From Microstegium vimineum (lineage: Eukaryota > Streptophyta > Magnoliopsida > Poales > Poaceae): a stretch of 64,000 nucleotides of DNA. The notes below the pieces were generated by a model. That model searched no databases. It saw nothing but the letters and a program-made list of their open reading frames with translations, and was not told where the DNA came from. Position 1 is the stretch's first letter. Every line of letters starts with the position of its first letter. The position numbers and the translations under genes were made by a program. Positions 58,594-64,000 of this stretch are shown piece after piece. Where the stretch lies: positions 13,237,689 to 13,301,688 of the forward strand of contig CM039139.1 in NCBI GenBank assembly GCA_022036555.1. The letters are read 5' to 3'.

Positions 58594-58918
58594 CACCAAC
58601 TTTCCCAAACTCTCCTAGGTCAAGCTACTAACCTCATACCCCCCTTTATTGTACGGTCAAAGGAAAAACAAAGTCCTAGCTATACTTAGTGCCCTTCTCA
58701 ACCTTATGGCACTAAGGACTAGCCTAGTCTTCAACTTGAATCAACATCCTTTGAAACCGAAACGATTTGCATCTTGGGGGCATGAATATCCATTAAGCCC
58801 ATTCTTAGCATCACTATTGACCTAACTTATAGTGACTTTGCCTCTGCAAAACACACGTTAGTTATAGTGACCTAGCATTGTCGTTAATCGCCTAAACACA
58901 AGGGTCCATGATTCTTCA
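58594..58918 (-). repeat. SIRE LTR, partial (right outer piece)
   Basis: Collinear without gaps with 55843-56167, the first ~325 bp of the LTR in element orientation. With 16063-17448 it makes exactly one LTR. It is followed by GAAGG. Confidence 0.85.
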
Positions 58919-58923
58919 GAAGG
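58919..58923. repeat. Target-site duplication GAAGG (right)
   Basis: Matches 16058-16062 exactly. Confidence 0.85.
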
Positions 58924-59485
58924 TCATACCAAAAAAAGGAGGAAATTTTTTGCCTCTTTAATACTAGGTATAGATATAGATTTTATATTTTTTCTATTTT
59001 TTCATCATCAACTCATTATATTGCTATTTTCTAAGCTAAATACATGTGTTTTTCTATTTAGATTAGGATTAGAATTAGAATCCCTATTCATCCTACTACT
59101 CAGAGTTATTCTATCATGAGCCATGTTGGAATAAGAATTGTATGGAAAACTGATTGTTTTTAAGTCCAGATCATATATGTGACCCAATAGGTTTTGGAAT
59201 CAAACTCCGTATCATGCTAGACAAGAGCTATTCAAATTTGTATAAGAACGAATTACATATATATAATTAGAAATAGATCTTTGATCTTGCCTTTTACTGT
59301 TTTGATTTAGATTAGGATTAGAATCTCTATTCATCTTACTCGAAGATATTTTATTTGGATTAGAATAGGATTCTTAACTATACTCATATCCAATCCCTAT
59401 ATCTGCATTCACGGATTTTAGTTAGGAAAGGCCATACAAAAAAATGGGTGGAGAAATTTTGCCTCTTTATTATTAGGTATAGATT
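58924..59485 (-). repeat. Helitron-like repeat, two adjacent 5'-end-like copies
   Basis: On the minus strand TCTATACCTAATAATAAAG (ending near 59483) and TCTATACCTAGTATTAAAG (ending near 58975) resemble 5' starts of grass Helitrons. Both are followed by ggcaaaa, ttcctcc or ctccaccc, and a T-run. The copy at 58924 continues the left flank at 16057. The TC start is the only structural rule I can check. Confidence 0.4.
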
Positions 59486-60123
59486 AAGTACAGACTACCA
59501 AACATGTCCGTGCGTTGTAACGGGAGAAAAAACGATCGTTAACGAAAAATGCAGACATAAATATTACATATTTCTTCATATTTTTACCTTTTTTTTCTAT
59601 ATCTCTTTCAACTTAATTTTTCATCATCTTATTGTATTCCTATTTTTCTGAGCTAACTACGTGGTTTTTTTAGAGTCTCAAAACAGAGGAGTGCGTGATG
59701 GAGTTCATAGCTATTTATTTTTTTCTATTATTTTCCTCTATAATATGTGTCATTGTTTTTTTACAAACCAGAGGAGCATGTGACAGAGTCTATTGCTATT
59801 CATGTTGTATACTCTCCATACCATACTTAATACGTCCAGATATACATCCATTAAAAAATAAAATGATATTCATAATACTCTCAAGTTTATATGGTCTAGA
59901 TCGGTCGTCATCAATCAATTATAAAGTAGAAGACACAGTAATATAATAACTAATACAAATTCTATTGTTTTTTTTCTCTGAAAGTGTGACTCGTTTGGCT
60001 CGCGAGCTAGCTTAAGCTGACTTGTTGTAGCTAACGAGTTAAAATCTTAGTTTGGCTCAGCTTGTTATCTTAATGATCCGAAATAATCTGTATAGGGCGA
60101 ACTAATGAAGTTCGAGTTTTTTT
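59486..60123 (-). repeat. Possible Helitron 3' end and AT-rich body
   Basis: At about 59507-59523 the sequence ccgtgcgttgtaacggg can fold as a short imperfect hairpin. It has the form found just inside Helitron 3' ends of grasses, here in minus orientation and close to the next 5'-like end. The expected CTRR before the target T is imperfect (gtagt). The rest to 60123 is AT-rich without coding signal. Confidence 0.3.
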
Positions 60124-60272
60124 TTATCTAGGCTTGCTCGTGCATCTATGGTTCGCGTAGTGGCCACCGGACAACCAGAGATAGCAGACCCGAGGAGAAT
60201 AGGGCCGACGATACAGCCACACTACCAGAGGCAGAACCAGTTGAACCATAAAGGGGGGCCGGTGTATATACA

Positions 60273-60321
<49 letters not shown>

Positions 60322-60430
60322 GTATGTATAAAAAATAAAAATATACATGTATATATGTACATTTTGTGATGGATGGGGGCATGGCCCCTCCTCTATATGG
60401 ACCAATTCATATCTACTATAGCTAGCTACA
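60124..60430. repeat. Short dispersed repeat copy 2 with AT microsatellite
   Basis: Contains the same blocks as 14816-14871 (tgaaccataaaggggggc, tgtacattttgtga), separated by an (AT)n run at about 60275-60314. No coding function is supported; the open frames across the AT run are artefacts of the repeat. Confidence 0.6.
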
Positions 60431-60705
60431 GTTGTAACCCGCAGATGGGACCGATGACACTCGAACGTGTCTCGCGACCCCCGCCTGCGTACATCCCGTC
60501 TGCATTACAGTCTATACAGAGCATGTTATATCTACTACGTATCTAGCTACTTGTAGAGCGTTATCGGCAGTTTCGATAAGACGACACTAACATGTCGATG
60601 CCTGTCTGATCTCGAGATGCACAACCTGTACCCGTGCACCAATTGTGCACTCTGCTGTAACATGTATATATACTCAATGAGTTGGTCGTATTTCTCTTCT
60701 CTACA
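60431..60705 (+). repeat. 5' LTR of the right-hand Copia (start uncertain)
   Basis: The end is fixed by tctctaca directly before the PBS. The start is not: TGTAACCC at about 60432 or TGTTATATC at about 60523 are both possible. A TATA-like tatatata lies at about 60665-60672. Confidence 0.55.
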
Positions 60706-60718
60706 TGGTATCAAAGCC
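60706..60718 (+). promoter_or_regulatory. Primer-binding site (initiator Met-tRNA type)
   Basis: tggtatcaaagcc, one base different from the usual tggtatcagagcc, directly after the LTR CA. Confidence 0.85.
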
Positions 60719-60808
60719 TACGTCTAATCCTACGTGCTTCTGCCGCCGCTGTTCACCTCCGGTGACCGCCACCCTCTCCCCATTCCTCCTCCTCCTTCCT
60801 CTGGTGCC

Positions 60809-61765
60809 ATGGATGACAATCCACTCTTCAATTTCAACCAGTCCGAAGCCGGATCGAACTCCTCCTCCGATTCTGATGTCTCTTTTGTCGCGTCGTTCGA
60901 CGCCGTGCCATCGACCGCCATCCTTTAGACGGTTAACATCAAGACGCATGTCCCCGTCGAGCTCAGCCTTGCTGAGTCGAACTACAACGAGTGGCGCTGC
61001 TTCTTCGACGCCTTCATCGGGAAGTTCGGCATCAGCCCGCACCTCTCCTCACCGCCAACCGCCACCGAACGTCGTGACACCGACCGGGTCCTAGAGGATC
61101 AATGCATTGTGAGTTGGATTTTCAACTCTATGCACAAGGACATCCGCGCCATTGTTTGGGCTCCCAAAGCTACAACTTACTCCATCTAAACTGTCGTTCA
61201 TGACCAATTCCGCGACAACGAACTCCACCATGCTGTTTATTTGGAGGCCGAATTCTGGAGCATCGTTCAGGGTGACATGGACATCACGCCCTACACCAGC
61301 AAGCTCAAGCAACTCGCCGATTCCCTACGCGATGTTGACCAACCCGTCCGTGAGACATCCCAAGTCCTCAACATGCTTCGTGGCCTGAGTCCCAAGTACC
61401 GGCACACCGTCCTCGTGATCACCGCCAGGAACCCGCCCCACACGTTCCTGTCGGCGCGCTCCTACCTTCTACTTGAGGAGCGGTACGACATGGAGCAGTC
61501 CAAATCCACGCATCACCAGGCTCTGCTCACCATCGACAGCGCCGACGTCGCTGTTAGACTTGGCATCACCGGCAGCGCGGGCGGTTCTAGTTCCAGTGCC
61601 AAGCCTTCTTCGGCTCCACCGGCCGCGCCACGTCCAGATCGTGCACCGAAGAAGGGTCGTGGACGCGGTCAACCAGGCGGTTCCAGCTCTACCTATCCAG
61701 CTCAGCCGCCCACTTCGTCGTGGGTTCCCGGGATGGACCCATGGACCAACATAGTACAAGCCTAG
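60809..61765 (+). pseudogene. gag: Copia Gag with in-frame stops
   Basis: ATG at 60809 (MDDNPLFNFNQSEAGSN) opens a Ser/Asp-rich N-terminus. A UBN2-type Gag core follows, with LAESNYNEWRCFFDAFIGKF, FRDNELHHAVYLEAEFWS, MLRGLSPKYRHTV and FLSARSYLLLEE. The tail is Arg/Gly-rich (APKKGRGRGQPGG). Stops in the same frame lie near 60926 (TAG), 61187 (TAA) and 61763 (TAG); CAG or CAA fits each context. No CCHC knuckle is visible; an Arg/Gly-rich tail often replaces it in some Copia lineages. Confidence 0.8.
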
Positions 61766-62970
61766 CCCATGTCATTTCGCGTTCCAGGGCTAGCGTTCTG
61801 GGTCCTCATCCGGGCACACAACCTCATCAAGCCTACCTCGCCGGCGCCAATCCACCCTCGCGGGTGACCCTGTCTCCCAGCGTCGCGTCACCGTCTGTAG
61901 GAACCACTCGATCAAGCTCTCCTGGATGCTCTTGCAACCACCGATGTTCCTCCATGTGGGCCGCAGCCTATCGAGTGGTTCCTCGACACCGGCGCTATTT
62001 CACACATGTCCAACAATGTCGGTAACTTCCCCTCTTCTACTCCTTTGTCTGGCTCTCCTTCCATTGTCGTTAGCAATAGTGCCTCTACCCATTACACATC
62101 GTGCCGACACCGTCATTCCCACCTCTCACTCCTCCATCAATCTTCATAATATTCTTGTCTCTCCTTCACTTGTTAAGAATCTCATCTCCGTTCGATCTCT
62201 TACTCGTGATGATAATGTTTTGGTTGAGTTTGATCCTTTTGGTTTTTCCATCAAGGATCTTCATTCCCGCACGGTGATCCTCCGATGTAACATCCATGGA
62301 GATCTCTATCCTGAATCTTCTGACCGCGTCCTTGCCATCAACGCTTGATGCCACTGCTCCATCTGCTAATCTATGGCATGTGTGCTTAGGACACCCCGGT
62401 CGTCGCATTCTTCATCAAGGTTTGAACAATTTAGAGTTTACCTGCACCAAGTCATGTTCACATGTTTGTTCATCTTGTCAGTTTAGTAAGCATGCTCGCG
62501 TTCCTTTTGTCTCGTCAAACTCTGTTAGTTATGTTCCATTTCAGATTATCCATGCAGATGTTTGGACCTCTCCTGTCATGAGTTATTCTGGCTTTCAATA
62601 TTATGTTGTGTTGATTGATGATTTGACTCATTACATTTGGACATTTCCCCTACGTGCAAAGTCTGAAGTGCTTGCTTGTCTTCTCAGTTTTCATTCCTAT
62701 GTTCAGACGCAACTTCAATTGCTTCTGATATCCATTCAATCTGACAATGGCAAGGAGTTCGATAACCACACATTTCATCGTCACCTTGCTGCTCATGGTA
62801 TTGCTTTCCGCTTCAACTGCCCTAATACTTATCCTCAAAATGGCACTGCTGAACATACGCTTCGCACTCTCAATGATTGTGTGTGTATTCTTCTTCTTCT
62901 TCATGTTGTTATGCCTTTTGAGTTTTGGGCCGAGGCCTTGTCCACAGTCACATACCTTCTGAATCGCTGA
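61766..62970 (+). pseudogene. pol: Copia protease and integrase, frameshifted
   Basis: Protease motif EWFLDTGAISHMSN near 61973. Pre-integrase and zinc region WHVCLGHPGRRIL with CSSCQFSKH at about 62370-62500; the usual Trp-His-x-Arg-Leu is partly changed. Integrase core HADVWTSPVMS, SDNGKEFDN and NGTAEHTLRT at about 62550-62870: the two Asp are present, but the catalytic Glu region is altered. Frame changes near 62030, 62130 and 62300, and a TGA near 62968. Confidence 0.75.
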
Positions 62971-64000
62971 CCTTGTCAGACCACTGGCACCCAAACTCCT
63001 TTTCAGCGTCTCCTCGACGCCCCACCCATGCTTGATCATCTTCGAGTTTTCGATCGTCTCTGTTTCCTAACCAAGCAGCCACAATTCCTCACAAGCTCGC
63101 ACCTCGATCCACAACGTGTATTCTTTTGGGATAATCCTCCGATCACATGGGCTATCGATGTTTTGATCTTGCCTCTCATCGCGTCATCACCTCCCGACAC
63201 ATGACATTCGACGAGGATACCTTTTCCTTCCATTCTGCTGAGTTTGATTCTCGTCAAAACATTGTTCCTCACCCGGCAACAGATACGGTTGTCATTTAGA
63301 CAACTCCTCCAGCACGATTAGTGCTTCTTGCGCCGTGTCGTCATCCCACGGGCGCACCAGTTCTGCCACCTACGCCTCCAGCAGGCCAGTCGCCGCTTAC
63401 TACCCAGCCCTCCGGTTCTGCTCCTCTGTTCCGGTGTCAGCATCACCTATTCCCACGCCCTTGGCAGCTCCTTCGCTACCGCAACATCCGATGGTCATTC
63501 GTGCTCGAGTTGGCATTGTCAAGCCCAATCCATGATACGTGCTTACCACCATCCCAGGCAATGACCCCCCCATTTGTCCACTACCGACTTCCGTTCGTGC
63601 TGCTCTTCGCGATCCCAACTGGCGTCATGCCATGGCCCAAGAATTCAGTGCTCTTCGGGCCAACCGCACATGGCGCCTCGTTGATCGCCCACCTGGCGTA
63701 CACATCATCTCTGGGAAATGGGTCTTCAAGCACAAGCTTCATCACGACGGCTCGGTGGACCGCTATAAAGCGTGTTGCGTCGTGCGTGGCTTCACCCAGC
63801 GCGCCGGCGTCGACTTCGGTGAAACCTTCACGTCAGTCGTCAAGCCGGTGATGATACGTACTATGCTTACCATCGTCGCCTCCAAGCAATGGGCCACACG
63901 ACAATTGGACATTTCCAATGCTTTCCTCCATGGGCATCTGTAGGAGCACGTTCTGTGTCAACAACCCACAGGTTTTGTTGACGCCGATCATCCCAATGAC
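62971..64000 (+). pseudogene. pol: Copia integrase tail and reverse transcriptase (partial)
   Basis: A degraded linker (FDRLCFLTKQ, VFFWDNPPITW) leads into reverse transcriptase from about 63580: DPNWRHAMAQEF, GKWVFKHKLHHDGS, GVDFGETFTSVVKP, QLDISNAFLHGHL. The TAG near 63941 is followed in frame by EHVLCQQPTGF, so CAG is the likely ancestor. A TGA near 63534 fits CGA. The YVDD box, RNase H and 3' LTR lie beyond the window. Confidence 0.8.

Larger units (their letters stand above)
16063..58918 (-). mobile_element. SIRE/Maximus-like Copia complex with nested insertions
   Basis: Bounded by SIRE LTR ends (TGAAAGG on the left, ATTCTTCA on the right) and a GAAGG duplication. SIRE material in plus-strand order is: LTR part 16063-17448; third ORF 44302-46983; spacer to 48741; pol 48742-51978; gag 52024-54408; PBS; full LTR 54461-56167; PPT; 3' noncoding; partial third ORF 56637-58593; LTR remainder 58594-58918. 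All SIRE coding is on the minus strand. The full central LTR has a PBS on its left and a PPT on its right, so it served as 5' LTR for the gag-pol unit and as 3' LTR for the truncated unit. The rest (17450-44301) is foreign insertion. Confidence 0.8.
60431..64000 (+). mobile_element. Degraded Copia retrotransposon, cut by the window end
   Basis: LTR end, Met-tRNA PBS, gag, protease, integrase and the start of reverse transcriptase follow in the Copia order on the plus strand. The start of the 5' LTR is uncertain. The reading frame is broken by many stops and some frameshifts. The reverse transcriptase is of an Ale/Retrofit or Ivana-like type (approximate). The rest of the element lies outside the window. 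Confidence 0.85.

Noticed and set aside
60124..60405. Open frames with Tyr-Ile repeats
   Set aside because: They are translations of the (AT)n microsatellite.
1..64000. tRNA, rRNA or microRNA genes
   Set aside because: No cloverleaf with conserved box sequences and no rRNA segments noticed by eye; a tRNAscan-SE or Infernal run would settle it.

Overview
The window looks like intergenic DNA from a grass nuclear genome. A panicoid relative of sorghum, sugarcane or maize is my inference, from the LTR-element families, the GC-rich Tat-type Gypsy and the TCCGGA-type repeats in a Copia LTR. I can support no host protein-coding gene and no RNA gene. Almost all coding capacity belongs to decayed LTR retrotransposons, nested several levels deep.

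Layout. (1) 1-4525 and 10157-10450: noncoding DNA with CACTA-like subterminal repeats, split by a gag-only, non-autonomous Gypsy element (4526-10156; LTRs of 973 and 955 bp). (2) 10451-16057: no supportable gene; short dispersed repeats, a G21 tract, and a Helitron-like repeat that hosts the next insertion. (3) 16063-58918: a nested complex on a SIRE/Maximus-like Copia (minus strand), flanked by a perfect 5-bp target duplication, GAAGG. From left to right it holds the first 1386 bp of a SIRE LTR; a ~4.1-kb LTR-like segment (17450-20235 and 42938-44301); inside that a Tat-lineage Gypsy (20236-42932, duplication GGTGG) with plus-strand gag-pol and a six-exon antisense gene; inside the Gypsy a third element, a Copia (33543-40701) whose two LTRs are inverted relative to each other; then a SIRE third ORF, spacer, pol, gag, PBS, a complete 1707-bp LTR (54461-56167), a PPT, a second partial third ORF, and the remaining ~323 bp of SIRE LTR. 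(4) 58924-60430: Helitron-like and other short repeats. (5) 60431-64000: a plus-strand Copia element, degraded, running off the window.

Order of events from nesting and flanks: a Helitron-like repeat was hit by the SIRE family; that locus was rearranged and received the 4.1-kb LTR-like segment; the Tat Gypsy entered that segment (by eye about 2% difference between its LTRs, nearly all transitions); the inverted-LTR Copia entered the Gypsy. All coding regions are interrupted. Where the ancestral residue can be inferred, most in-frame stops are explained by C-to-T change at CAG (TAG) or CGA (TGA), as expected for methylated, silenced plant transposons.

The least ordinary items are the Copia with inverted LTRs yet matching target duplications; the SIRE LTR whose two outer halves meet at one point inside a GTGTGCACAC palindrome; the GCCGAT saturation of the gag-only element; and a second TCCGGA array upstream of the SIRE third ORF.
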